NCBI GenBank assembly: GCA_028224375.1
Contig: JAOIVW010000026.1
Coordinates: 1-38,693 of the forward strand
DNA length: 38,693 nt
Direction: 5' to 3'
Source: Hellea sp.
Lineage (GTDB): Bacteria > Pseudomonadota > Alphaproteobacteria > Caulobacterales > Maricaulaceae
The translations under genes and the position numbers were made by a program. Below, one piece after another: positions 25,086 through 34,126 of the stretch. Every line of letters begins with the position of its first letter. The first letter of the stretch is position 1. A model generated the notes under the pieces. It was given only the letters and a program-made list of their open reading frames with translations, did no database searches and was not told the origin of the DNA.

Positions 25086-25978
25086 GACAAAAAGTGGGCG
25101 CCAAACCAGATTTACAACATTTGATTGAAACTCATATTCAAGATGGGCGCATCGTTAAAAGCGGTGTCCATAAGTTGTTGTTTGAAACAGACTTAACCAT
25201 AGAAGTCCTGCTTTTAAAAATATTGGATGTTGTTCAAAAATACGCACGCCCTGCGATATCAGAATATTCAGTAGGGGCTGCAGCTCTAGGCGCTTCTGGG
25301 ACGATTTATGTTGGGATGAACGTTGAGTTCGCCGGAACTGATGTCTCGCAAACAATCCATGCGGAGCAATGTACCGTGATTAATGCCGCCCATTATGGTG
25401 AGCGCCATCTTCAGGTGCTGACTGTGACGGCTCCTCCATGCGGAGTATGCCGGCAATTCTTATATGAAGTTGACGGCGCAGCTGACTTAGACATATTGCT
25501 CGAAGGCGCAGCTCTACACAAACTCCCCTTTTACTTACCTGAACCTTTTGGGCCTCAAGACTTAAATGTGACTGGAGGTTTGCTTAGCGCGCAAAATCAT
25601 GCATTTTCAGCCCCTTATTCTGGCTCTGTTGATAAGGTACTGTCAGATTGCGCGCGCAAATGGGCTAACCGTAGCTATGCGCCATATACACAATCTTATG
25701 CCGGCGTTGCGCTAGGACTATCTGATGGGCAGGTAATTGGCGGTGGGTATATTGAAAATGCGGCTTTTAACCCTAGCCTAGCCCCCATAAAATCAGCAAT
25801 TTGCCGCCTTTTTCTGGCAGGCAAATCCTATGAGGATGTTACGAAAATTCATGTAGCCCAATTCTCTCATTCGAAAATTGATCATGTAAAAAGCACTCAG
25901 CAAATTATGGAAAATTTGGGCAGTGCCGTGAAATTCAGTCAGGAAACATTAACGGCAAAGGAGCCTAACAATGAGTAA
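25082..25978 (+). CDS. Cytidine deaminase, two-domain (E. coli Cdd-like) form
   Basis: A 298-residue protein, close to the 294 residues of E. coli Cdd. The N-domain has the zinc site: HAEQ (His93, catalytic Glu95) and PPCGVCRQF (Cys120, Cys123). The C-terminal half (from about 170, KVLSDCARKWANRSYAPYT) repeats the fold but lacks a second HAE/PCxxC site, as in Cdd. The substrate is probably a free cytidine-type nucleoside, although the setting is unusual for a housekeeping gene. The ATG overlaps the Dyp stop by 4 bp (ATGA), so the two are translationally coupled, and its 3' end overlaps the HAD gene by 8 bp. Similarity starts after about 40 residues, so a non-standard substrate cannot be excluded. 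Confidence 0.9.
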   Translation: MRQKVGAKPDLQHLIETHIQDGRIVKSGVHKLLFETDLTIEVLLLKILDVVQKYARPAISEYSVGAAALGASGTIYVGMNVEFAGTDVSQTIHAEQCTVINAAHYGERHLQVLTVTAPPCGVCRQFLYEVDGAADLDILLEGAALHKLPFYLPEPFGPQDLNVTGGLLSAQNHAFSAPYSGSVDKVLSDCARKWANRSYAPYTQSYAGVALGLSDGQVIGGGYIENAAFNPSLAPIKSAICRLFLAGKSYEDVTKIHVAQFSHSKIDHVKSTQQIMENLGSAVKFSQETLTAKEPNNE

Positions 25979-26801
25979 CGATAATGAAGGTATCAGTTTT
26001 TACTTTTTTGATCTCGACGACAATACGTTTTTTCTTGAAACAAAAATTTTCATCAAGAACATGAAGACGGGTGATGTCATCTCAGTATCAACGCATGAAT
26101 TTGCCCAGATGAGGAACAAAATGGGGAATACAGAGCCATGGACTGATTACAGCCTCTATGAAGATTCCTACAAAAATTTCCGAGATCGAAATGAAGATGG
26201 CGAGAAAGAATATCTCGTTGAAGATATAGAACATGCGATGGGTGAGCCGATTGAAAAATGGCAGGGACCTGCATTCAAGCTATTTCAACATGCCTGCGAA
26301 CAACAACGTCCCTTGGGTATTGTGACCGCGCGAGGGCATAGCCGCGAGACAATTAAAGCGGGTATTCAAGTCATGGTCGATGCTGGTTTTTTAAGCCAAT
26401 CTCCGAACTACTTGGGAGTATATGCGGTTAGTAATGAAGATATGAGAAAAGAACTTAAAGACAGCACAAGTGAAGAACAAAGACAGGTCATCGAAACCCA
26501 CCCTGATCCTACGTCTCAATTGAAACGCGTTGCGATCAATAATTTGGTAGAACAAGCGCTTGAGACCTATGGTAGCGAAGCTGAACATAGATTTGGAATG
26601 TCAGATGACGATCCCAAAAATGTTGATTTGATCATTAAAGCGATGTGCGAATGCAAGATCCGGCACCCGGAGAAAAGATTTTTCGTGATCAATACGCATA
26701 AAGGTGAACATGTGAAACTTGAGGTTTTCCCGATAGATTTCCCTGTAACTAAAAATGCGTCTGCTGACGAAATTTCAGGGTGGAAAAAAGGAGAAAAATA
26801 G
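25971..26801 (+). CDS. HAD-superfamily-like phosphatase
   Basis: A 276-residue protein with HAD motifs: I, FYFFDLDDNTF (Asp14 and Asp16); II, LGIVTARGH (Thr119); III candidate Lys185 in SQLKRVA; and IV, GMSDDDPKNVDLI (Asp212 to Asp214). All four are needed for phosphoryl transfer from small phosphorylated molecules or nucleic acid ends, and all appear present. A ~90-residue insert lies between motifs I and II. Its start overlaps the deaminase gene by 8 bp, and its TAG shares one base with the GTG of the PLD-like gene. Beside a nucleoside deaminase, a nucleotide phosphatase role is possible, but unproven. Confidence 0.75.
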   Translation: MSNDNEGISFYFFDLDDNTFFLETKIFIKNMKTGDVISVSTHEFAQMRNKMGNTEPWTDYSLYEDSYKNFRDRNEDGEKEYLVEDIEHAMGEPIEKWQGPAFKLFQHACEQQRPLGIVTARGHSRETIKAGIQVMVDAGFLSQSPNYLGVYAVSNEDMRKELKDSTSEEQRQVIETHPDPTSQLKRVAINNLVEQALETYGSEAEHRFGMSDDDPKNVDLIIKAMCECKIRHPEKRFFVINTHKGEHVKLEVFPIDFPVTKNASADEISGWKKGEK

Positions 26802-28678
26802 TGAGAAAATTTAGTAAAAACACTGATTTATCAGTGCAGGTTTTCGCAGGAACACATGTTGCGCTAATGGGTATGAATGTCTCTCAATCTGGCCGGAAGG
26901 GCTTATTAGGATTCAAAATAGAAAAGAAAAGGCCAACAGCTAAAACTTATAAAACTCTAAGAGGAGGGGCGAGATACTTTAAGAATCTTGATGCTGTGAC
27001 AGCTAGCGGAAAGACAAGCTTTATTATTCAGTCAATGATGTGGGCAGACTATACGCTGGCCCCTGGGACGGCTTATACTTTCCGTGTAACGCCCATATAT
27101 GGAACGCCAAATAATATGCAGGAAGGCAAAGCCGTTTCTGTCGATATATCGACTGAAAAGCAAGATAATGAAAAGCACGGCGTGTTTTTCAATAGAGGGG
27201 TTGCTGCCAGCGCGTCTTATACGAGAAGGTTCGGTAAATATCTGCGTTACTATCCTGAGAAAATACGCACGAGAAATGGCCCAAAGCTAATCTCAAAGCC
27301 TTATATAAAACCAGAAGACGTTCCAGATAGAGCCGCTTATAAATGGTTATCTAGAGGGCTCGAGGAAGGACTTTTAAAGTTCTTGGCTCAGGCCAAGGAT
27401 GAAGGATGGGCTATAAGAGCCTGCGTATATGAGTTTTCATATAAGCCAGCAATTCAAGGATTTATTGACGCTTTGGACCGCGGCGCAGACGTTAAAATTA
27501 TCCATCATCATAAGATGGCGAGCGAATATAAGCTCAAATATCAAAGAGGAAGTGATTTGATCAATACTTCATACTTTGGAGATGGATCACAAGAGGATAT
27601 CGTTTTTAAAAACCGATATGGACTAAAGGTACGCGTTCCTGATAGCGTTGCGAAAACAGCTAACAAAACCGTCTCCGAGATGGGCTCGATTACGCGCCGT
27701 GAATTTGACGATTTAAATAGCATGATGATTGGTCGAGAAAACACTGCGATTTCTCATAATAAATTTATTCTACTTCTCAAAGATGGACAACCAAAACAGG
27801 TTTGGACAGGGTCGACTAATTTCACGGGCGGAGGAATATTCGGACAATCAAATGTTGGCCATATTGTTCGAGATGATGATGTGGCAGCCGCTTATTTAGA
27901 GTTTTGGAACATGTTAAAAGATGATCCAAAATCTGGGAAAGGAAAGGCTGAGAACCTCATTAGGACCCCCAACATTACGGGAGAGGCCCCCGAGGGTATT
28001 ACGCCCATATTTAGTCCCCGTCCCGATGAAGATATTTTAAACTGGTATGCCAGCCGTATTAGCGCTGCTAAGTCTTCCGTGTTTCTAACAACAGCATTTA
28101 CCGTAAGTAAACCTTTTATAGAAGCCCTACAGCTTGACGGTACAAGAGCAGAGGGCGATCCCTTTGCTAGATATGTTCTTATGGAGAGCAATACGGGCTT
28201 ACTGAAAGATAAGATTCCGTTGATGGAGAGTTGTCCCGATAATATTTTAGCCTGGGGCGAGGTGAAGAAAAAACGCACAGCACTTGAGAAAGAGCACGGG
28301 TCTATCGAAACGCTGACGGGGCTTAACACTCACGTAAATTTCCTGCATACAAAATATATGCTCATAGATCCGCTTAGCGATGATCCGCTGGTTATCTCTG
28401 GATCCGCAAATTTCAGTTCTGCTTCAACGACTAAGAATGATGAGAACATGCTCATCATTCGGGGGAACACCCGAGTTGCCGATATTTTTGTAACGGAATT
28501 CATGCGCTTATTTAATCACTATCAAAGCCGGAATAATATCAACCGGATGAGTGATGAGGAATTTGAGGCGTCAAAGTTTCTTACATCAGACGATAGTTGG
28601 ACCAATAGCTATTATAAAGCTGGGAGTGCTGAATATAATGAGCGGGTCCTATTTGCCGGGCAGGGCCGAGACCTATGA
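26801..28678 (+). CDS. Phospholipase D-like protein with two HKD motifs
   Basis: The GTG at 26801 (625 residues) has a perfect AGGAG 7 nt upstream; a GTG at 26780 lacks one. Residues ~10-120 form a likely fibronectin-type or other beta domain (TAYTFRVTPIYGTP). Two PLD catalytic sites follow: SHNKFILLLKD then WTGSTNF (about 316-340), and LHTKYMLID then VISGSANFS (about 514-536), the second a perfect HxKx4D. Such proteins hydrolyse phospholipids or DNA/RNA. There is no signal peptide, and the lipid-class extra domains are absent, so a nuclease (Nuc/BfiI-like, but fused in one chain) is as likely as a lipase. It is the last gene of the operon. Confidence 0.87.
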   Translation: MRKFSKNTDLSVQVFAGTHVALMGMNVSQSGRKGLLGFKIEKKRPTAKTYKTLRGGARYFKNLDAVTASGKTSFIIQSMMWADYTLAPGTAYTFRVTPIYGTPNNMQEGKAVSVDISTEKQDNEKHGVFFNRGVAASASYTRRFGKYLRYYPEKIRTRNGPKLISKPYIKPEDVPDRAAYKWLSRGLEEGLLKFLAQAKDEGWAIRACVYEFSYKPAIQGFIDALDRGADVKIIHHHKMASEYKLKYQRGSDLINTSYFGDGSQEDIVFKNRYGLKVRVPDSVAKTANKTVSEMGSITRREFDDLNSMMIGRENTAISHNKFILLLKDGQPKQVWTGSTNFTGGGIFGQSNVGHIVRDDDVAAAYLEFWNMLKDDPKSGKGKAENLIRTPNITGEAPEGITPIFSPRPDEDILNWYASRISAAKSSVFLTTAFTVSKPFIEALQLDGTRAEGDPFARYVLMESNTGLLKDKIPLMESCPDNILAWGEVKKKRTALEKEHGSIETLTGLNTHVNFLHTKYMLIDPLSDDPLVISGSANFSSASTTKNDENMLIIRGNTRVADIFVTEFMRLFNHYQSRNNINRMSDEEFEASKFLTSDDSWTNSYYKAGSAEYNERVLFAGQGRDL

Positions 28679-28923
28679 GGCAGGCAATAAATGAATGGAT
28701 TTAGTAAATGAGCAATTCAATAAAAGCCCTCGTAATTTTAGGGATAGCATCTATTCCTTAATTGATTAAGCTAGTTGATGATATCGTTTCATCATCGGGG
28801 CAATTTATGAAAACTGTTGAGATGCCTCATAAAGAAAATGTCTGACGTCAGCGCCTGTGTGCTCAGATTTAGGTTCGGGCTAAGAGAGACTTTTCGCTCT
28901 TCTTCTATCTCATGGGGAGAAAG
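28679..28923. other. Non-coding stretch with the probable left end of the IS3 remnant
   Basis: No gene is seen. The last ~120 bp before the orfA remnant (from about 28800) look like an IS 5' leader: a purine-rich GGGGAGAAAG lies just before the orfA ATG. I could not define a terminal inverted repeat or pair it with the other remnant at 5.3 kb. Confidence 0.35.
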
Positions 28924-29109
28924 ATGAGACGTAATAAACAAACATCAGACGAGCGCATCGTCAAAGACATCAAACGTAAGACCCGCAAGCAGTATAGCGC
29001 TGAGGAGAAGATTCGTGTTGTGCTGGATGGTCTACACGGCGCGCGAGAGTCTAAATTTGACCTTGAGCATATAATTTTTCGCCAATGGCGTTATTTCAAT
29101 GGCACATAA
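28924..29109 (+). pseudogene. IS3-family transposase (orfA) N-terminal remnant
   Basis: From the ATG at 28924 the frame reads KDIKRKTRKQYSAEEKIRVV, then LDGLHG, the start of an IS3-family orfA helix-turn-helix protein. Similarity ends at about 29045, where the usual ...SIAELCRREGI continuation is replaced by unrelated residues and the frame stops. The rest of orfA and all of orfB are missing. The GGGGAGAAAG ribosome site is intact, so a short peptide might still be made. It looks like the same transposon type as the orfB tail at 5.3 kb, in opposite orientation. Confidence 0.8.
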
Positions 29110-29209
29110 TATTGATGTTGTAGAAATACGATTGCGTTAACGAACACTAATTTGAAAAATAGCGAGCGTGAATAATAAAATAAGAATATGCCAATGGTTC
29201 TTTTAAATT

Positions 29210-30061
29210 TTACTCTATAGTAAGCCCAGCACTCGATCTAACATCTGCAAACGCACAATATGGCTTTTTATAACCAATTTGCTCGCAATGCTTTCTATGC
29301 AACTCTTCCCATCCAGGGGCAAATTTTGGACTAGGGACAGGGTCCCTAAGAGCCCGTATGAGCATTGTTTTTAACATTAGTTTGCATCTTGATCTATAAA
29401 TGGGTTCAAGAGACTCTTGAGCTAAATCTGTCGCAAGCTGGTCTATCCAACCTTTGCATTTTCCGTAGTTACCACGCACCTGGTATTCCTGCGCATCGCG
29501 GAACAACGAATGAGACTGTAAACTGTCAAGATGTTCTAAAGTTTCGATTGATAAATAGGGGCCATACGCAACAATGGTCGTTTCAATTTGATTTTGAATA
29601 TACCTGTAGCGGTCAGCAAAAGCTTCTGCTCTATCATTACGATACAATCCGCCTGGAGTCGTGGTTCCTTGGGAGATTATTTCCGAAAATTGCTCCAACG
29701 CTACGGTATTGGTTTGGATAGCACTATAAATGTCTAAATTGAGATTAGGTGGATATACAAAATCACGACTATCTTCATTTATGCCTTTGATGTTGAAGTC
29801 ATCAAGCCACATAGACAGAGGGCCGTAAATGCCAATGAGCGCCTTGTAAGATAGTTGAGCTTGTAAATTTTTCCTGCGTTGTTCTTCAGCATTAGAAGCA
29901 GCAACCTGAACAATCGCTATTGTTGACGCAATTAGAATGATAATTAGTGCTGCAAGCCCCGTTTTAGTAGGCCTTTTTTTTCTGGCGTTCCAAGTCTCAC
30001 CAGCTATACTGATGATACCACCAATCGCAGCCACAGTTACTGCCAGCAACTCAATATTCAC
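29210..30061 (-). CDS. Unknown membrane-anchored protein
   Basis: A 283-residue protein starting at a GTG with AGGA 8 nt upstream. Two hydrophobic helices are obvious: residues ~4-22 (LLAVTVAAIGGIISIAG) and ~36-56 (GLAALIIILIASTIAIVQVA). A basic loop (NARKKRPTK) lies between them, so by the positive-inside rule both ends should face out and the loop should be cytosolic. The remaining ~225 residues are probably helical, with several Cys in the last 60 (CKGW, CKLM, CEQ, CAF). I recognise no family. It stands apart from the plus-strand operons, and the genes upstream of it on the same strand are also unknown. Confidence 0.7.
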   Translation of the reverse strand: MNIELLAVTVAAIGGIISIAGETWNARKKRPTKTGLAALIIILIASTIAIVQVAASNAEEQRRKNLQAQLSYKALIGIYGPLSMWLDDFNIKGINEDSRDFVYPPNLNLDIYSAIQTNTVALEQFSEIISQGTTTPGGLYRNDRAEAFADRYRYIQNQIETTIVAYGPYLSIETLEHLDSLQSHSLFRDAQEYQVRGNYGKCKGWIDQLATDLAQESLEPIYRSRCKLMLKTMLIRALRDPVPSPKFAPGWEELHRKHCEQIGYKKPYCAFADVRSSAGLTIE

Positions 30062-30199
30062 TTTTTGATTCCTCGCTAATTAACGCTTTCGCATGTTAAC
30101 ACCTGAGTAGGCCCTGTGACACTACTGCATAGGGCCGCCGATTTCAGATTGACTGCCAGTTGTATGAAACTATGCCAAATACTCTAAACGGTGAAAGAT

Positions 30200-30568
30200 T
30201 CAGAAGCCAGCCCCTTTCATTACACGATCAAGAGCCTCAAATGCCGGATCCCAAACTTCGGTTTCATCCAGCATAGCTATTAACATGTAAAGATCGTCTT
30301 TGACTTCATCACGCCCGACATTCCATATTTTATATATTCTGAGCTTTCGGCCAAGTGCCGCCTGCAGAAAGTATTTTTCGGCACTCGCACTTTCAAGTGT
30401 TGCATGATGAAACAACTTACTCTTTGACAGAATATAAGTCAGAGATTGATTATACTCCGCTTTAACGCTGACCGGACGGCTTATACCATCCGCCAAAGCC
30501 TTCTCGATTTTAATTTGTTCTTCTAGATAACTTTCAGATCTACTAAAAGATGTTGTCGTATAGGTCAT
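30200..30568 (-). CDS. Unknown small protein
   Basis: 122 residues, predicted mainly helical, with no recognisable motif (LEEQIKIEKALADGIS; DEVKDDLYMLIAMLDETEV). A strong GGGAG lies 6 nt before the ATG, which supports a real gene. It lies 138 bp upstream of the membrane protein gene on the same strand. Function unknown. Confidence 0.6.
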   Translation of the reverse strand: MTYTTTSFSRSESYLEEQIKIEKALADGISRPVSVKAEYNQSLTYILSKSKLFHHATLESASAEKYFLQAALGRKLRIYKIWNVGRDEVKDDLYMLIAMLDETEVWDPAFEALDRVMKGAGF

Positions 30569-30578
30569 AGATGCTCCC

Positions 30579-30875
30579 TTATGTTAAGCAATTACTGAGG
30601 CTCGCTCTGGTAACCGGGGAATTAACAAGTTGCACAAAGACAACCGCAATGACCTTTAGACATTCTCGGAAGAGGCAGCTCTGGACATACTCACCGCCTC
30701 CCCGACCAAAGATGAGAGAAACATCATTACGGCTGATGCCAGCCGCTTTGTGTGGGCTTGTTAAGACTTCAGCCGCGCAAGACGACATGGTAGGAATCTT
30801 ATGTAAATTGAACTTCAGTGCAATCGGCAAATCTGACGCCATTTCAGGCTTGATAGCTTTAACAATGATACACAA
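30579..30875 (-). CDS. Possible small unknown protein
   Basis: A 98-codon frame from a TTG, ending 10 bp before the next gene on the same strand, so an operon is possible. Codon use looks reasonable and AGGA lies about 10 nt upstream. A plus-strand frame covers nearly the same DNA, and neither resembles a known family. Kept as a doubtful gene. Confidence 0.3.
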   Translation of the reverse strand: MCIIVKAIKPEMASDLPIALKFNLHKIPTMSSCAAEVLTSPHKAAGISRNDVSLIFGRGGGEYVQSCLFRECLKVIAVVFVQLVNSPVTRASLSNCLT

Positions 30876-31137
30876 AGGGAGACAATCCTGAGGCTAGAAG
30901 CCTAGCGACCATTATGTTATTGAATTTATTGGATGTTTGAAGGCTAAAAATAGAAAGCGCCATTTGGCGCAAAATAAATTTATCAGGGAAAACAAACGCT
31001 AAATAGATTTGAAAATTTCCCAGCGAGGGGAGTTGAAATAGTAAGGCCTTTATGAGCCTCTCGTGCCCACCCATAAATATATTACGCTTCACAGCCTCTC
31101 CTGAATCGTTCTAAGATTGCACTCTCGGAGAGATTAA

Positions 31138-33954
31138 ATGAACGCTGTTGAAATAGAGGAAGCCGTTTCGGATTTGGTTTTGCTGCCATTTGACCGCGCG
31201 GAATTTCCGTTTCAGTTCTTGGAAAGCTTTGGCAATAAAGAGACGACTCTCAAACGTCTGCGAAAAGGCACCTCCAACCGCAGCGACGTTGAGGGCGCGG
31301 TTTTGCAGCGCACCAATATCCATATCTTGGCCACAGAGCCAGGCGGCGTGGAGGCGGGGCTAAAGGCTTTGCAAGAGAGCCCCAAAACAGCGCAGCAAAA
31401 AGCCAAATTCATTCTCGCCACGGACGGCGTGGAGGTCCAAGCCATTGACCTGATAAGCGATATGCCGCTGGCCTGCGCCTATGCGGAGCTGCCCACCCAT
31501 TTCGGCTTCCTGCTGCCGCTGGCGGGCATCACGACGGTTTCGGAAATTAAGAACAATCCCATCGACATCAAAGCGACGGGGCGGCTGGATAAGCTCTATG
31601 TCGCGCTGTTGCAGGATGAGCGCAACGCCGATTGGGCCGCCGAGAAAAACCGCGAGCGCTTTAATCACTTTATGGCGCAGCTTATCTTTTGCTTCTTTGC
31701 CGAAGATACGGGCATCTTTCGCGGGGATAATCTCTTTACAGAAACTGTTGGCCAAATGAGCCATGGTGACCCGGCTCTGACGCAAGAGATTATCACCAAT
31801 ATTTTTGCCGCCATGAACCTCGACCCGCGCAAGGGCGAGCGTAAAGATGTGCGCCCCTATGCCGATGTCTTCCCCTATGTGAATGGCGGGTTATTTGGCG
31901 GGCCAGATGATGGCTCAAAAGTGGACGTCCCCGTCTTTAATAAGATGGCGCGCACTTATCTTATCCGCGCAGGAGAGCTGGATTGGACGGCAATTAATCC
32001 TGATATTTTCGGCTCTATGATCCAAGCGGTCGCGGATGATGATGAGCGCGGCGAGCTGGGCATGCATTACACCTCTGTGCCCAATATCCTCAAAGTCTTA
32101 AACCCGCTTTTCCTCGATAGTCTGAATGAGGATTTGGAAAAGGCGGGCAATAATAAACAGCAACTCGGCAAGCTGAAAAAACGCATCGCTCGTATCCGCG
32201 TCTTTGACCCGGCGTGCGGCTCAGGTAATTTCCTCGTCATAGCCTATAAGAAAATGCGCGAGATAGAATGGAAAGCCAATGAGGCCGCAGGGTGGGAGAC
32301 CGAGAAGTCCGTCATCCCCCTGACCAATTTTCGCGGCATAGAGCTTAAAAGTTTTGCCGCAGAGATTGCCCGCCTCGCGCTGATAATTGCGGAATATCAA
32401 TGCGACGAGCTTTATATGGGACAGCGCGAAGCCTTAGCGCTCTTCCTCCCGCTGGAAAAAACCAATTGGATTACCTGTGAAAATGCCCTTCGCGTAGATT
32501 GGCTTAAAATTTGCCCCCCAACGGGAGAGACCAAAGTCAGCATCAAGCTGACAGAGGACGACCTTTTCAAGACGCCAAAAGAACAATCTGAAATCGATTT
32601 CGAGAATGAAGGCGGCGAAACTTATATTTGTGGAAATCCACCATATAAGGGGGGCGCAAAAAAATCAGCTGCTGAAAAGGCAGACTTAAAGTATGTTCTT
32701 GGCGACCATATTAAAAATTGGGGTAAGTTAGATTATGTTTCGGGGTGGTTTTTTAAAGCTTCGTCATATTTATCTCAATCAGGGGGAAAATCTGCTTTAG
32801 TTGCGACAAATTCGATTGTGCAAGGTCAACATGTTTCCCTGCTTTGGCCGCATATTTTTAAAGAACATCAAATTGTTTTTGCTGTTAGATCTTTCAAGTG
32901 GAGCAATCTCGCTGCAAACGATGCGGGTGTTACAGTGGTCATAGTTGGAATCGGTACTAACTTTAATAAGAAACTGATTTACGATGATGGAAAGCAAAAA
33001 GAAGCCAAAAATATAAATGGCTATCTTTTGGATTATGAAAACATAGCTGTAGCTGAGCGCCGTTCGACGATAGCAAAGTTACCTACAATGCTAAAAGGCA
33101 ATTATTATGGCCTATGCAAAGACATCATGTTCGACCGAACTGCCTATGAGGAACTTCTAACATCAGGGTTTCCGAAAAAATACCTTCGTAAAGTATATGG
33201 CTCTTCAGAACTTATTTCTAGAAATCCTCGCTACTGCTTATGGCTTGAAGGAGAATTATCCTCTATCAAAATAGATAACCAAATCGTTCTAAAAAGAATT
33301 GATGACTCTAAAGAAGAACGTCAGGACTCTAAGGACGCTATCGCCAATGGTATGTATGATCGTCCACATCAATTTCGTGAAATGCGTTCTCCAAAGTATA
33401 ATGCAATTGTGACTCCTGTCGTCTCTTCAGAAAACAGAGCATATCTTCCCGTAGATTTATTTGACAATTCATCAGTTTTCACAAACAAAAATTTTGCTCT
33501 CTACGATGCCCCGCTCTGGAATGTAGCGCTAATTGCGTCTCGGTTGCACTGGGTTTGGATTGGGACGGTTTGCGTGCGTTTGGAAATGCGGTTTTCTTAC
33601 TCCAACACGCTTGGATGGAACACCTTCCCCGTGCCCAAGCTGACCACGCGCAATAAAGAGGTATTAACCCGCGCGGCGGAGAACATCCTACTCGCCCGCG
33701 AAGCCCATTTTCCCGCTACCATAGCCGACCTCTACAAACCTAAATCTGATAAGCCAACCAAGAGGCGAGGAGCGACCAAAGGGAGCGACCGGGAACCCAT
33801 AAATGGCATGCCAGAAAACCTCCGCGCCGCCCACGAAGAAAATGACCGTATCCTAGAAGAAATCTACATAGGCCGAAGATTTAAGAATGACACCGAGCGG
33901 TTGGAGAAGTTGTTTGAGATGTATACTGAGATGACGACGAAAGTGGGGGCGTGA
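31138..33954 (+). CDS. MmeI-like class I DNA adenine methyltransferase (restriction-system type)
   Basis: A 938-residue protein with GGAGAG before the ATG. The N-domain (1-330) resembles the N-terminal and helical spacer parts of MmeI-like enzymes (HFMAQLIFCFFAEDTGIF near 180), but I see no intact D-(x)n-ExK nuclease site: the nearest is DGVEVQ. SAM motif I is FDPACGSGNFL (about 357), followed by GIELKSFAAEIARLAL, and catalytic motif IV is NPPY (about 500). This indicates N6-adenine methylation. Then comes a target-recognition domain (about 510-800) and a C-terminal helical tail. The recognition part is much more AT-rich than the flanks. It is followed by Fic and helicase genes, a combination I associate with restriction-like loci. 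If nuclease activity exists it must come from elsewhere, and the helicase is broken. Confidence 0.87.
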   Translation: MNAVEIEEAVSDLVLLPFDRAEFPFQFLESFGNKETTLKRLRKGTSNRSDVEGAVLQRTNIHILATEPGGVEAGLKALQESPKTAQQKAKFILATDGVEVQAIDLISDMPLACAYAELPTHFGFLLPLAGITTVSEIKNNPIDIKATGRLDKLYVALLQDERNADWAAEKNRERFNHFMAQLIFCFFAEDTGIFRGDNLFTETVGQMSHGDPALTQEIITNIFAAMNLDPRKGERKDVRPYADVFPYVNGGLFGGPDDGSKVDVPVFNKMARTYLIRAGELDWTAINPDIFGSMIQAVADDDERGELGMHYTSVPNILKVLNPLFLDSLNEDLEKAGNNKQQLGKLKKRIARIRVFDPACGSGNFLVIAYKKMREIEWKANEAAGWETEKSVIPLTNFRGIELKSFAAEIARLALIIAEYQCDELYMGQREALALFLPLEKTNWITCENALRVDWLKICPPTGETKVSIKLTEDDLFKTPKEQSEIDFENEGGETYICGNPPYKGGAKKSAAEKADLKYVLGDHIKNWGKLDYVSGWFFKASSYLSQSGGKSALVATNSIVQGQHVSLLWPHIFKEHQIVFAVRSFKWSNLAANDAGVTVVIVGIGTNFNKKLIYDDGKQKEAKNINGYLLDYENIAVAERRSTIAKLPTMLKGNYYGLCKDIMFDRTAYEELLTSGFPKKYLRKVYGSSELISRNPRYCLWLEGELSSIKIDNQIVLKRIDDSKEERQDSKDAIANGMYDRPHQFREMRSPKYNAIVTPVVSSENRAYLPVDLFDNSSVFTNKNFALYDAPLWNVALIASRLHWVWIGTVCVRLEMRFSYSNTLGWNTFPVPKLTTRNKEVLTRAAENILLAREAHFPATIADLYKPKSDKPTKRRGATKGSDREPINGMPENLRAAHEENDRILEEIYIGRRFKNDTERLEKLFEMYTEMTTKVGA

Positions 33955-34007
33955 TGAGCGGGGGTGACACAAGACTAAACCCATCAGAGCCAGAAAATAA
34001 GTCGGAA

Positions 34008-34090
34008 ACTATAATATGGATTTTCTTATTATAGAAAAAACAGAGTTTTTATAATATAGCTTGAGATTATTCATTATTCTATATTATAGT
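34008..34090. repeat. AT-rich inverted repeats upstream of the Fic gene
   Basis: ACTATAATAT (34008-34017) is exactly mirrored by ATATTATAGT (34081-34090), and the region between holds further TATTATAG/TATAATAT-like segments. This dense AT-rich palindromic block fills the 172-bp gap between the methyltransferase and Fic genes. It probably contains the fic promoter and an autoregulatory site, but no single -35/-10 pair is clear. Confidence 0.45.
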
Positions 34091-34126
34091 CTTTTATATT
34101 AAAGAAAGCGCCTAGAGTTTTAAAAT

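Noticed and set aside
30110..30136. GGCCCT/AGGGCC inverted repeat between small minus-strand genes
   Set aside because: Six-base arms with a 15-base loop and no T-run; too weak to call.
30571..30891. 106-codon plus-strand frame
   Set aside because: Its start overlaps the ribosome site of the minus-strand 122-aa gene; the opposite strand has the better, though still doubtful, gene.
31138..32100. PD-(D/E)xK nuclease in the methyltransferase N-domain
   Set aside because: No intact D...ExK motif was found by eye; the closest segment reads EVQ.
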